Assembly (NCBI GenBank): GCA_009926845.1
Contig: RFOF01000003.1
Location: 1 to 52,440, forward strand
Length of the DNA stretch: 52,440 nt
Direction: 5' to 3'
Source: Alphaproteobacteria bacterium
GTDB lineage: Bacteria > Pseudomonadota > Alphaproteobacteria > Rickettsiales > SXRF01
Under the pieces are notes generated by a model that ran no database searches, was not told the DNA's origin, and saw nothing but the letters and a program-made list of their open reading frames with translations. Within the stretch, counting starts at the first letter, position 1. Each line of letters begins with the position of its first letter. This document shows, piece after piece, positions 8,295 to 15,959 of this stretch. The translations under genes and the position numbers were made by a program.

Positions 8295-9065
8295 ATGCCC
8301 AGCAGCACGATCATCTCAAAGATTTTGTTATTAACCGGCGTGGTGGCGATTGGCGCATTGGGTAGTAATGCCAATGCCGCCACTCGGCTGTACTCTCCTT
8401 ACGTCACCCCAGGTGAGTTGGAGATTGAGTATTTCGGCAGCCGCAGCGTTGATGGCGATAATAGCAAGGATAACAAGCAAAAGCAGCAATTCGCTATCGG
8501 CTACGGCGTTAATGAGTGGTGGAAAACGGAACTGTATGCAAAATTTGAAAAAGAACCGCAAGACAATCTGAAGTTTGACGAATGGGAATGGGAGAACCTT
8601 TTTCAGCTAACTGAGCGGGGTGAATATTTCGTCGATGTGGGTGCTACAATTGCCTATGAATGGACGCCGCAGAGTGATCGCGCAGACAACGTTGAAGCGC
8701 GGTTATTGTTAGCAAAGGACATTGATAAAACCACCCACCTGTTAAATGTCATCGCCGAGAAGAACGTGGGTTCAGGGCCGAAAGACGGTGTTGAAGGAAA
8801 GTTGCTGTGGAGCAGCCGCTACAGCTATTCGCGTTACTTTGAACCTGGCTTTGAAATTGAGAGCGATTTTGGTGAGCTCAAAAATTCAGGCTCGTTCGAT
8901 GAACAGAAGCATTACATCGGGCCTGCCGCCTACGGGAAAATACCGCTTAATTTCACCTCTCGTGCTGATGGTCTTAAGTACCGCGTCGGTTATTTGTTTG
9001 GCGTATCCGATGCCGCCAATGACGGAGAGGCTATCCTACAACTGGAATATGAACTTCACTTTTAG
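8295..9065 (+). CDS. Outer membrane beta-barrel protein of the metal cluster
   Basis: The 256-residue protein has a signal peptide ending near NANAA. The rest is a chain of short amphipathic strands (LEIEYFGSRS, QFAIGYGVNEWW, TELYAKFEKE and others) ending in LELQYELHF-like aromatic residues with a terminal Phe. This fits a small outer-membrane barrel, perhaps of 10-12 strands. It begins two bases after the His-rich gene and belongs to the same transcript. Similar barrels accompany heavy-metal efflux genes, but their function is unknown; a channel or adhesin-like role is possible. The family was not recognised with certainty. Confidence 0.7.
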   Translation: MPSSTIISKILLLTGVVAIGALGSNANAATRLYSPYVTPGELEIEYFGSRSVDGDNSKDNKQKQQFAIGYGVNEWWKTELYAKFEKEPQDNLKFDEWEWENLFQLTERGEYFVDVGATIAYEWTPQSDRADNVEARLLLAKDIDKTTHLLNVIAEKNVGSGPKDGVEGKLLWSSRYSYSRYFEPGFEIESDFGELKNSGSFDEQKHYIGPAAYGKIPLNFTSRADGLKYRVGYLFGVSDAANDGEAILQLEYELHF

Positions 9066-9080
9066 CTACAGGAGGAAATC

Positions 9081-9347
9081 ATGAATATCAGAAATTATAT
9101 ACTAATTCCGTTCCTAATATTTTCACTTGCTGCCTGCATTAAAGCGCCAACTTTAGAAGAGCGTATTGAAGGAAAGGTAGGTAGTCAGCGTAACGAAGAG
9201 CTGCACAACATTTGCGCTGAACGGGCTAAGTATCATGTCCCAGGTGGTCATAATACAAGCTACATAGGGCATGAGTCGCGTATGTCGGCGATTTGCGATG
9301 CTATGTATGAAACCAATTTACAGGAGGAAACAAATGCAAAGCACTAA
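9081..9347 (+). CDS. Small lipoprotein A
   Basis: This 88-residue protein has an ideal AGGAGG site before ATG 9081. A short hydrophobic leader ends in the lipobox LAAC, so Cys19 should be lipidated. The mature part contains LEERIEGKVGSQRNEEL and two further Cys residues (NICAER and AICDAM) that could form a disulfide. It overlaps the next lipoprotein gene by 14 bases. Both proteins share the LE..(I/L)EGK helix and the two-Cys arrangement, so they look like diverged paralogues. The function is unknown; the context suggests envelope metal stress. Confidence 0.75.
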   Translation: MNIRNYILIPFLIFSLAACIKAPTLEERIEGKVGSQRNEELHNICAERAKYHVPGGHNTSYIGHESRMSAICDAMYETNLQEETNAKH

Positions 9348-9576
9348 AGCAGTATTATTTTTGGCTCTTACAGCTTCTTTCTTGACTGGCTGTGCCGATA
9401 GCTACCGAACTGATTTGGAGCAAAAGTTAGAAGGAAAATCTCCTCAAGAGAGACGGACCATCCTCCTTAAAGAATGTAACGATGAAATTAGCAAAGGAAT
9501 AAAACCAGACAATCCCGATAATGTACGTCACTTTGATAAAATCAAACAGGTCTGCAACAAGATGACTGCTCAATAA
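9334..9576 (+). CDS. Small lipoprotein B, paralogue-like partner
   Basis: The start is the ATG at 9334, eight bases after an AGGAGG site inside the end of the previous gene; the frame extends upstream but that part is only overlap. The 80-residue product has a lipobox LTGC, then LEQKLEGKSPQERR and two Cys residues (KECNDE, QVCNKM). The order matches the preceding lipoprotein: an EGK-containing helix, then two Cys about 35 residues apart. It is probably an outer- or inner-membrane-anchored two-helix hairpin closed by a disulfide. The function is unknown. Confidence 0.75.
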   Translation: MQSTKAVLFLALTASFLTGCADSYRTDLEQKLEGKSPQERRTILLKECNDEISKGIKPDNPDNVRHFDKIKQVCNKMTAQ

Positions 9577-9605
9577 TTTGATGTGTGGTCATGTTGCTAA
9601 TAGAA

Positions 9606-9638
9606 CACAGGCATGAGGTTAATGACTTCATGCCTGTG
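9606..9638. repeat. Perfect 11-bp inverted repeat between lipoprotein B and the next barrel gene
   Basis: CACAGGCATGA (9606-9616) and TCATGCCTGTG (9628-9638) enclose an 11-base loop. There is no U-tract after it, so it is not a classic terminator. It may be an operator or an mRNA-stabilising or processing hairpin. Confidence 0.55.
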
Positions 9639-9712
9639 CAAGTGCTTGACGTATTCATCAATTACTAGATATCTTCCCCCGAAGTTGTTAATAATAAAAG
9701 GGAAGGTCACTC

Positions 9713-10582
9713 ATGAAAAAAATCCACTCTGCCTCTGCACTCGCAGCCATTCTATCCGCCTCATTGTCAACCACTGCCTCTGCTGCTGAGAGCGATAAGA
9801 GTGGATACACTCTGTTTAACCCAACTCCCGTGGAAAAGATGCGGGATATGTCCACGGATCGCCCAGATCAGACGGAAAGCCCATTCACTGTCGATGCAGG
9901 GCATTTTCAAATTGAAGCTGACATCGTAAAATACACCTATGATCGCTACAAAGCAAACGGTGAAAACACTCGCACCAAAACATGGAATGTTGCGCCCGTA
10001 AACTTAAAGGCAGGTTTAACCAATAGCACTGACCTTCAAATCGTTATCGATAATTATGTGAACAGAACCGATAGCGATAAAGCAGCAGGAACCCGCGAAA
10101 CAACGGATGGTTTCGGTGATGTCACCGTTCGATTGAAGCATAACCTTTGGGGTAATGATGGTGGAAAAACAGCGTTTGCTTTGATGCCTTATGTTAAGCT
10201 TGCTACCAATCAGAATGATCTTGAAAACGATGATGTTGAGGGTGGTCTGATTGCTCCTTTGGCCATTGATCTTGGTGATGGCTACGGGCTTGGACTGATG
10301 ACGCAGGTAGATATTCTGAAAGATGCAGATGACAGTGGTTATCACCCCGCTTTTGTCAACACGGCCACCTTTGCAGTGGAATGGTCAGAGCAAATCGGTA
10401 CTTACTATGAAATCTTCACTGAAAAAGGAACGGATACGGGAGATCGCTGGGTGGTGTCATTTGACACGGGCGTGACCTATGGATTTACTGATAATATCCA
10501 GTTTGATGCCGGTATAAATATCGGGGTTACCGAAGCAGCAGATGATTATCAGCCGTTCGTTGGTGCGACCTATCGTTTCTAG
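9713..10582 (+). CDS. Outer membrane barrel protein, MetA-like transporter family (PF13557-type)
   Basis: The 289-residue protein has a GGGAAGG site upstream and a signal peptide ending TASAAES. The early MSTDRPDQTESPFTVDAGHFQIE segment is characteristic of the family loosely named 'putative MetA pathway of phenol degradation'. Beta strands with glycine turns follow, ending in FVGATYRF with a terminal Phe. These proteins are outer-membrane barrels of uncertain substrate and are common next to heavy-metal RND pumps. It comes after a 136-base gap holding a perfect stem-loop, so it may be separately controlled. Confidence 0.75.
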   Translation: MKKIHSASALAAILSASLSTTASAAESDKSGYTLFNPTPVEKMRDMSTDRPDQTESPFTVDAGHFQIEADIVKYTYDRYKANGENTRTKTWNVAPVNLKAGLTNSTDLQIVIDNYVNRTDSDKAAGTRETTDGFGDVTVRLKHNLWGNDGGKTAFALMPYVKLATNQNDLENDDVEGGLIAPLAIDLGDGYGLGLMTQVDILKDADDSGYHPAFVNTATFAVEWSEQIGTYYEIFTEKGTDTGDRWVVSFDTGVTYGFTDNIQFDAGINIGVTEAADDYQPFVGATYRF

Positions 10583-10591
10583 TTACCGACG

Positions 10592-11209
10592 GTGACCTTA
10601 TGTCACGATCATTGCAATAGCAACGAGCAACCAAACGTATCGGCAGAATACCGCAAGGTGCTATGGATATGTTTGGTTGCCAATGCGGTGATGTTCGTCG
10701 TGCAGATGATTGCCAGCTACGCCGCACACTCGGTTTCTCTGCTGGCCAATAGCGCGGATTTCTTCTCGGATGCTGCTAACTACGGAATCAGCCTTTATGT
10801 GCTGAACCTCTCCCTACGTCAGAAAGCGAAGGCTTCACTGTTCAAGGGCATTTCACTTGGGCTTGTGGGCTTATGGGTGGCGTTTGAAACACTGCATCAC
10901 TCGCTACAACCAGAACTGCCAGAGCCTTTGCTCATGGTTATTATCAGCGTGGTGGCACTTGCCGTGAATGTCGGTTGTGCGGTGCTGCTCTACAAATACC
11001 GTGGCGGTGATAGCAACCGCGAATCTGCCTGGATTTGTAGCCGAAATGACGCGATTGGCAATATCGCAGTGATGATTGCCGCCACTGGCGTGTTCGCCTC
11101 AAACACCATCTGGCCTGATATTATCGTCGCTGCAATCCTCGGCTGGCTGTCTGTAACGGGTGCATGGAGGATTATCATAGCAGCAAAAAATGAAGTAAAC
11201 TGGCGGTAA
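10592..11209 (+). CDS. Short cation diffusion facilitator (CDF) family transporter
   Basis: This 205-residue membrane protein starts with GTG, nine bases after the previous stop. It has a Cys/His-rich cytoplasmic N-terminus (CHDHC, residues 4-8) and about six membrane segments. TM2 carries the CDF metal site D56-x3-D60 (ADFFSD). In TM5 the expected His-x3-Asp is Cys149-x3-Asp153 (CSRND), an unusual replacement. The protein ends just after TM6 and lacks the C-terminal cytoplasmic metallochaperone-like domain of CzcD/YiiP, so it is shorter than the family norm of about 300. It would move divalent metal from cytoplasm to periplasm, feeding the Czc pump. CDF family assignment is likely; the substrate is unknown. 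Confidence 0.75.
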   Translation: MTLCHDHCNSNEQPNVSAEYRKVLWICLVANAVMFVVQMIASYAAHSVSLLANSADFFSDAANYGISLYVLNLSLRQKAKASLFKGISLGLVGLWVAFETLHHSLQPELPEPLLMVIISVVALAVNVGCAVLLYKYRGGDSNRESAWICSRNDAIGNIAVMIAATGVFASNTIWPDIIVAAILGWLSVTGAWRIIIAAKNEVNWR

Positions 11210-11324
11210 ATTGTAATTACAGATATAATTCACCCAGTTTATGCGCTCCCTGACCACATTTCCCTTATTATGGTGTTTTTTTCAGGTAATAGGTAATTAT
11301 GTTAAGAATGATTATAATTATTAC

Positions 11325-11352
11325 TTGACAGGCTGGTGAAGCACCCTATGTT
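11325..11352 (+). promoter_or_regulatory. Promoter of the TonB-dependent receptor gene
   Basis: A perfect -35 TTGACA (11325-11330) and a -10 TATGTT (11347-11352) are 16 bases apart. The Fur-type palindrome begins just downstream of the -10, so a bound repressor would block transcription initiation. Confidence 0.6.
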
Positions 11353-11384
11353 TGAATGCGAATCATTCGCAATTGAACATAGGG
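11344..11384. promoter_or_regulatory. Composite palindrome with a Fur-like 7-1-7 core
   Basis: The core TGCGAAT-c-ATTCGCA (11357-11371) has the 7-1-7 geometry of Fur-family operators. It is embedded in a larger palindrome with the same centre (11364): CCCTATGTT (11344-11352) pairs with AACATAGGG (11376-11384). In all, 17 of 20 half-site positions match. It overlaps the -10 region and the likely start site. A Fur/Mur/Zur-type repressor is the obvious candidate; which one is inference. Confidence 0.65.
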
Positions 11385-11394
11385 AACTTCAGTT

Positions 11395-13380
11395 ATGTAC
11401 TGCCACAAAAAAATTATTGTAGGTTTGGCTTTCCTCATCACAACCACCACCGCTGCAACCCAAGTTCATGCAGAAGACAAAAAGGATGTGCAGGACAAGC
11501 GTGTGAAGGTGATGGAGCGTGTGACCGTGATCGGAACGCAAGATCGGCGCGAGGAGATTGCTGGTTCGGCCAGCATTGTGAGCAAAAAAACACTGGATCG
11601 CTATCAACACACCGATGTGCATCGGGCGCTTCAGGAAGTGCCGGGCGTTATTGTGCAGGAAGAAGACGGGCATGGCTTGCGCCCCAATATTGCCATTCGC
11701 GGCGGGCGCTCCAACCGCAGCGCCGACATTACGCTGATGGAAGATAATATTCTCACTGGCCCTGCACCCTATGCCGCGCCGGAAGCCTATTATTTCCCGC
11801 AGATGGATCGGATGGAATCACTCGAAGTGATCAAAGGCACCGGCTCAGTGAAATATGGCCCACGCACCACCAACGGCGTGCTCAACATGGTGACCAAACC
11901 TATTGCCAGTAAAAAGCAAGCAGACTTAGTCGCCGAGACCGGAAGTTACGGTACACACCGTGCAGGGATTACCACCGGCACGAGTTTTGAAAATGTCGGG
12001 CTGATGCTCAATGCCGTGCACAAAGAAACGGATGGCTTCAAGAATCTGGATTTTGTTGGTGGTGATACGGGATATAACGTGCAGGATGTACTCGGTAAAT
12101 TTCGGCTAAGTACCGACAAATCCGCAGAGCGTTATCAGGAGCTGGAAATTAAACTGGGCGGTTATGATGAGATTTCCAACGAAACCTATCTGGGGCTTAC
12201 GGCCAATGATTTTCGCGCGAACCCCAACCGCCGCTATGGTGCAAGCCAGCTTGACCAGATGGACAATGTTGCATGGCAAACCGCCGCTACCCATTTCATC
12301 GAACTTACCCCGCACACCAACCTCACTAGCACACTTTATCACAACGAAGTGGATCGCAGCTGGTATCGATTGAATGCGGTGCGCATCGGCGGCACGCGGC
12401 GCGATATTGGCGCGATATTTAATGATCCCACCGCTAATGCCGCTTATATTACTGCCTTTATACAAAACGAGATGAGCTGGGATCGCTGGACGTTCACACC
12501 CGGACTTCGCTTTGAGCGCATCACCCTTGGGCGCGATGATTACGGCGCGTTGGATCCCGGTCGTACCGGATCCGCGCTCACTAATTTTGAAAACACCCTA
12601 AACGTCTTTATTCCCGGTGCAGGCGTCACTTACGCCGTAACGCCGGAATGGAAGCTGCTGGGCGGCGTGCATAAGGGGTTTGCGCCTCCGGGTGTGCCGA
12701 ACAACACCGCCGAAGCCGCATTCACCGAGGAAGAGGAAAGCATCAACTACGAACTGGGCACGCGCTACAAATCAGGCAATGTCAGCGGCGAATTGATAGG
12801 GTTTCTCAATGATTATAAAAACCTACTGGGCCGCGATACCTTCTCCTCTGGTGGTGGTGGCAGCGGCGATACGTTCAACGGCGGCGAAGTGCAAGTGCGC
12901 GGGCTGGAGGCCAGTCTTGGCTATGATGCAGCGCAGGCAGCTGGATTGAATAAGGGTTATCGTCTACCACTGGTCGGCACCTACACACACACCAGAAGCG
13001 AATTCAAAAACAGCTTCTCCAGCAGTTTCTCCGAATGGGGAAATGTGCAGTCGGGGTTTGAACTGCCATATATGCCGCACCATCAGCTCTATCTTTCAGC
13101 AGGTTTAGAAACGGATGATTGGGGAATTTCGCTCGGCGGGAAATATGTGAGTGATATGCGCTCGGTGGCGGGCAAAGGAGCGATTCCTGAAAATCGTCTG
13201 GTGGAAGATCACTGGGTGTTCAACGTGGCGGGTGAGTATAAAATTACCGATCAGGTCAGTGGATTTGCCACTATCGATAACCTGTTTGACGAAACCTATA
13301 CTGCGGCACTACGTCCTGCCGGCTACCGCCCTAGTATGCCAATGACAGCTATGGCAGGTATAAAGATAGCCTTATGGTAG
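11395..13380 (+). CDS. TonB-dependent outer membrane receptor, FecA-like
   Basis: The 661-residue receptor starts at ATG 11395 behind an AGGGAA site. It has a signal peptide (about 1-27), a TonB-box-like region near VTVIGT, and a plug with LRPNIAIRGGRSNRSADITLMEDN, PYAAPEAYYFP and VIKGTGSVKYGPRTTNG. These are hallmarks of the FecA-type ferric-chelate receptors. A 22-strand barrel follows, ending in a terminal Trp. It imports a metal chelate into the periplasm using energy from the TonB-ExbB-ExbD genes that follow. The Fur-like operator upstream fits iron, but the neighbouring Czc genes leave zinc or cobalt chelates possible. Confidence 0.9.
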   Translation: MYCHKKIIVGLAFLITTTTAATQVHAEDKKDVQDKRVKVMERVTVIGTQDRREEIAGSASIVSKKTLDRYQHTDVHRALQEVPGVIVQEEDGHGLRPNIAIRGGRSNRSADITLMEDNILTGPAPYAAPEAYYFPQMDRMESLEVIKGTGSVKYGPRTTNGVLNMVTKPIASKKQADLVAETGSYGTHRAGITTGTSFENVGLMLNAVHKETDGFKNLDFVGGDTGYNVQDVLGKFRLSTDKSAERYQELEIKLGGYDEISNETYLGLTANDFRANPNRRYGASQLDQMDNVAWQTAATHFIELTPHTNLTSTLYHNEVDRSWYRLNAVRIGGTRRDIGAIFNDPTANAAYITAFIQNEMSWDRWTFTPGLRFERITLGRDDYGALDPGRTGSALTNFENTLNVFIPGAGVTYAVTPEWKLLGGVHKGFAPPGVPNNTAEAAFTEEEESINYELGTRYKSGNVSGELIGFLNDYKNLLGRDTFSSGGGGSGDTFNGGEVQVRGLEASLGYDAAQAAGLNKGYRLPLVGTYTHTRSEFKNSFSSSFSEWGNVQSGFELPYMPHHQLYLSAGLETDDWGISLGGKYVSDMRSVAGKGAIPENRLVEDHWVFNVAGEYKITDQVSGFATIDNLFDETYTAALRPAGYRPSMPMTAMAGIKIALW

Positions 13381-13385
13381 GATAA

Positions 13386-14045
13386 ATGATGTACGCGGCT
13401 TCTTTGAAAACATCCTCGAACATGAGGGCGATGGCAAGTTCCATCGCCTTTCATGCGTTTGTGACGGCATGGTTTTTGTCGTCTGCGACACCGGTCGAAA
13501 TCATGCCGCAACAGATGATTAAAGTAACGCTCTTGGCCGCGCCCAGCGCCGAGCCGGTTGAGCAAAACCCGGCACCTGTCCCCCAGCCGACACCGCCTGA
13601 CAAGGTGCAAAATCATGAGGTAAAAAAATCGAAAGAATCGCCTCGCGCCATGCAGAAACCCAAGCCTTCACCTCCTGCGCAAGCAGCGTCCGCAGAACAA
13701 TTGGCAGCACTAGCACCGGCGGCAGGGGAAATCACCAACACGACAGAAAAAGCCCAGATGGTGATGACAAAGCCGTTGTTTGATGCGGCGTATCTGAGCA
13801 ATCCCGCACCAGAATATCCAGCACAAGCCAAGCGTAGAAACATGGAAGGAACCGTGATGCTCGATGTGGTGGTAAGTCAGGTTGGAGCAGCACGCAGCGT
13901 GTATATCGCCGAAAGCAGCGGCTTTGCTCTATTGGATGAATCCGCTAAGAATGCCGTATCACGCTGGAAATTTGTTCCGGCCAAGCGCGGAGGTGAAATC
14001 GTGGAGGCGCGCGTAATGGTACCAATTGAATTCAGACTGGAGTAA
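13386..14045 (+). CDS. tonB: TonB energy transducer
   Basis: This 219-residue protein has a single membrane segment (about 16-34), a Pro/Lys-rich periplasmic linker (about 50-105) and a C-terminal TonB domain. The C-terminal domain shows NPAPEYPAQAKRRNMEGTV, the conserved YP and G positions, and SRWKFVPA near the end. It contacts the TonB box of the receptor and transmits proton-motive force. It lies five bases after the receptor stop and precedes exbB by nine bases, so it is probably dedicated to that receptor. The family is clear. Confidence 0.92.
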   Translation: MMYAASLKTSSNMRAMASSIAFHAFVTAWFLSSATPVEIMPQQMIKVTLLAAPSAEPVEQNPAPVPQPTPPDKVQNHEVKKSKESPRAMQKPKPSPPAQAASAEQLAALAPAAGEITNTTEKAQMVMTKPLFDAAYLSNPAPEYPAQAKRRNMEGTVMLDVVVSQVGAARSVYIAESSGFALLDESAKNAVSRWKFVPAKRGGEIVEARVMVPIEFRLE

Positions 14046-14053
14046 AAAAGCGC

Positions 14054-14722
14054 ATGAATCTTACCTATATTTTTGAACAGGGCGACCCCTTATTAATCGG
14101 CGTTTTTCTGCTGTTGCTTGTCATGTCGTTTGCCAGCTGGTGGGTGATTTTTCTGAAGATAAGCCAGCACCGCACGGAGCGTAAATCTATTGCTGCATTT
14201 CAGGCACAGGTAATGCAAACCGCAGATTGGCCTTTGCACTTAAGAGCGATTCCTGCACAGGCTGGCAGTATCAGCGTGTTGATACAAGAAGCCATCAAGC
14301 AACATGCAGCTCTGCCATCCGATGCGGATATTGATCGCCGAGAAAAACTGCTCACTGCGTATCTTTCTCAAACGCTAGATATGTTGCGTGTGGAATTGGA
14401 CAAAGGACTCACGCTGCTAGCATCAGTCGGAAGTTCATCGCCTTTTATCGGGCTGTTTGGCACTGTCTGGGGTATTTACGGTGCGCTAACACGCATCGCA
14501 ACAGAGGGAAATGCCAGCTTGAATGTCGTTGCAGGCCCAATGGGAGAGGCATTGGTGGCAACTGCAGTGGGTCTGTTTGCTGCGATTCCTGCGGTGCTTG
14601 CCTATAATGCCTTCGCACGCCAGAACCGTCTTTTAGTACAGGATTTACGGCATGTCGCAGAGCAAATGACGCTAAAATTACCGTGTGCGGAGGAAAATAA
14701 TGGCACTCAGCGGATTCGATAA
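14054..14722 (+). CDS. exbB: ExbB/TolQ family proton channel subunit
   Basis: The 222-residue inner-membrane protein has three membrane segments: one near the N-terminus (LLIGVFLLLLVMSFASWWVIF) and two in the C-terminal half. The conserved block LASVGSSSPFIGLFGTVWGIYGAL is followed by GPMGEALVATAVGLFAAIPAVLAYN, which is the MotA/TolQ/ExbB signature. It forms the pentameric motor with ExbD that energises TonB. Its end overlaps the start of exbD by 23 bases. Confidence 0.92.
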   Translation: MNLTYIFEQGDPLLIGVFLLLLVMSFASWWVIFLKISQHRTERKSIAAFQAQVMQTADWPLHLRAIPAQAGSISVLIQEAIKQHAALPSDADIDRREKLLTAYLSQTLDMLRVELDKGLTLLASVGSSSPFIGLFGTVWGIYGALTRIATEGNASLNVVAGPMGEALVATAVGLFAAIPAVLAYNAFARQNRLLVQDLRHVAEQMTLKLPCAEENNGTQRIR

Positions 14723-15113
14723 AGACGATTTTCAGGCACCGATGGCAGAGATCAACACCACGCCACTGGTGGATGTGATGCTGGTGCTATTAGTGATTTT
14801 CCTCGTCACCGCACCGATGTTGACACAGGCTATCAAGATCGAGCTTCCGAGTGATAACACCTCTGCCATCGCAGATGACAAACCTATCACGCTATCCATT
14901 GATGCCGGCGGTCAGTATTATTGGGACAATACGGCAATCACACCGGAAAATTTAGACAAACGCTTAAAGGAAGCCGCTGCCAATAATTCCAAGCAACCCA
15001 TTCACCTGCGAGCGGATAAAAAAACGGCGTACGAGAAAGTAAGCCATATCCTCGCCGCCGCGCAAGCAAACGGCCTGTATAATATAGGCTTTGTTACGGA
15101 GCCAACAAAATAA
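14700..15113 (+). CDS. exbD: ExbD/TolR family motor subunit
   Basis: The start is the ATG at 14700, six bases after GGAGG; an upstream in-frame GTG has no site. The 137-residue product has a short cytoplasmic N-terminus, then AEINTTPLVDVMLVLLVIFLVTAP. The Asp in LVDVML is the essential proton-carrying residue of ExbD. A periplasmic domain follows, with IHLRADKKTAYEKV and an ending near FVTEPTK. With ExbB it powers TonB. It is the last plus-strand gene before the convergent phage operon. Confidence 0.93.
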   Translation: MALSGFDKDDFQAPMAEINTTPLVDVMLVLLVIFLVTAPMLTQAIKIELPSDNTSAIADDKPITLSIDAGGQYYWDNTAITPENLDKRLKEAAANNSKQPIHLRADKKTAYEKVSHILAAAQANGLYNIGFVTEPTK

Positions 15114-15143
15114 AAAAGCCCCGAACCTTTCGGAACGGGGCTT
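15111..15143 (-). terminator. Intrinsic terminator between exbD and the phage late operon
   Basis: AAGCCCCG (15116-15123) and CGGGGCTT (15136-15143) form a stem. On the minus strand it is followed by TTTTTTA, so it mainly ends the leftward phage transcript. On the plus strand the T-run is poor, though the stem may also slow exbD transcription. It marks the boundary between host-like and phage-like genes. Confidence 0.8.
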
Positions 15144-15144
15144 G

Positions 15145-15222
15145 TTAGGGAGGGATGATAGTATCATTCCGCACTTGATGATTGGGGTCTTGGAAAACCA
15201 TGATGTGTTTGCCTTTTCGCAT
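15145..15222 (-). CDS. Tiny end gene of the phage operon (25 residues)
   Basis: An exceptionally strong AAAGGAGG site overlaps the stop of the upstream 94-residue gene. It is followed at normal spacing by ATG (15222) and an open frame of 25 codons beginning MRKGKHIMVFQD. The stop lies two bases from the terminator stem. Position, spacing and signal strength argue for translation. The product is basic at the N-terminus, with no membrane segment and no recognised family. Confidence 0.5.
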   Translation of the reverse strand: MRKGKHIMVFQDPNHQVRNDTIIPP

Positions 15223-15234
15223 TTGAACCTCCTT

Positions 15235-15519
15235 TTAGGTATAAAATCCTCGCACGACGAGATTCACATCGGTGTCCACTGTGCCGCCGATAACCTGTCC
15301 TTTCATCCAGCAATTTGATAGGTGCAAGTTCTTGGGCTTTGATGTCTGCACCAGCGCGTAACCCTCTAGGTCGAACCATACCGAACCGTTGGGGCTCACA
15401 AGCAGCTTGATAGTTGCGCCTGCAAAATTACCCCAGCAATAAACCGTAGCCATGCCACCGGCATATTGGTGTGCCTCTCCATTAGTATTTGCTACTGCAT
15501 CTTTGAGTAATTCCATCAT
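15235..15519 (-). CDS. Phage hypothetical protein (94 residues)
   Basis: The small protein begins MMELLKDAVANTNGEAHQ and continues with short beta-like stretches (MATVYCWGNFAGATIKLLVS, SVWFDLEGYALVQTS). No membrane segment or signal peptide is present. It lies 11 bases after the lysozyme stop and directly before the tiny last gene, in the host-lysis and end region of the late operon. A compact beta-sandwich, possibly a virion decoration or fibre accessory protein, is possible, but the family is not recognised. Confidence 0.65.
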   Translation of the reverse strand: MMELLKDAVANTNGEAHQYAGGMATVYCWGNFAGATIKLLVSPNGSVWFDLEGYALVQTSKPKNLHLSNCWMKGQVIGGTVDTDVNLVVRGFYT

Positions 15520-15529
15520 ACTGCTATCC

Positions 15530-15955
15530 TTATGATACGAAAAGCATTGCCTCGGCCGCGCGACGGCGGATTAATCCCTTTACCGGCTTTTTGCCCATGC
15601 GATGCCAGCGCAGGATTTGTTCTGGCGCATCATCGAAACGAAGCGCACCCAGAACATCAACCAGCGTGGTGTTGGCAAATGCTTTGGGAATGTTGAAAGC
15701 CAGTGCAGCGAGTGCTGAAAACTGATTGCTGTTCAGAGCAATCCGCACGGACTTTGTGACTATCGCCTCTGCTTCGGCAAGGTCTTTGAGGAAGATGGTT
15801 TCTGCCTGCGCCGATGTGATGACAGTGAATTTCTCACCAGGCTTAATGAGGTGACCCCAGCCGATTGTTAGCTTGCCGCCAAGATCAGCGTATGGCTTGA
15901 GTTTTAGCCCTTCAAATTCTTTGATAAGGGTGATTGCGTCTGCATTTGTTTTCAT
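15530..15955 (-). CDS. Phage lysozyme (endolysin), GH24 / T4-lysozyme type
   Basis: This 141-residue muramidase cleaves peptidoglycan between MurNAc and GlcNAc at the end of infection. Counting from the chosen start MKTNADAITL, the catalytic triad is E15 (FEG), D24 (PYAD) and T30 (KLTIGWGH). The spacing equals E11-D20-T26 of T4 lysozyme. There is no signal peptide, so release needs a holin. An in-frame ATG at 15985 would add ten residues and overlap the upstream gene. I prefer 15955 because homologues begin about this far before the catalytic Glu and the spacing to the upstream stop is four bases. Confidence 0.88.
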   Translation of the reverse strand: MKTNADAITLIKEFEGLKLKPYADLGGKLTIGWGHLIKPGEKFTVITSAQAETIFLKDLAEAEAIVTKSVRIALNSNQFSALAALAFNIPKAFANTTLVDVLGALRFDDAPEQILRWHRMGKKPVKGLIRRRAAEAMLFVS

Positions 15956-15959
15956 ATGA

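Noticed and set aside
15111-15143. Phage attachment site at the exbD end
   Set aside because: The sequence is explained as a terminator, and I found no matching direct repeat near 49.5-51 kb.
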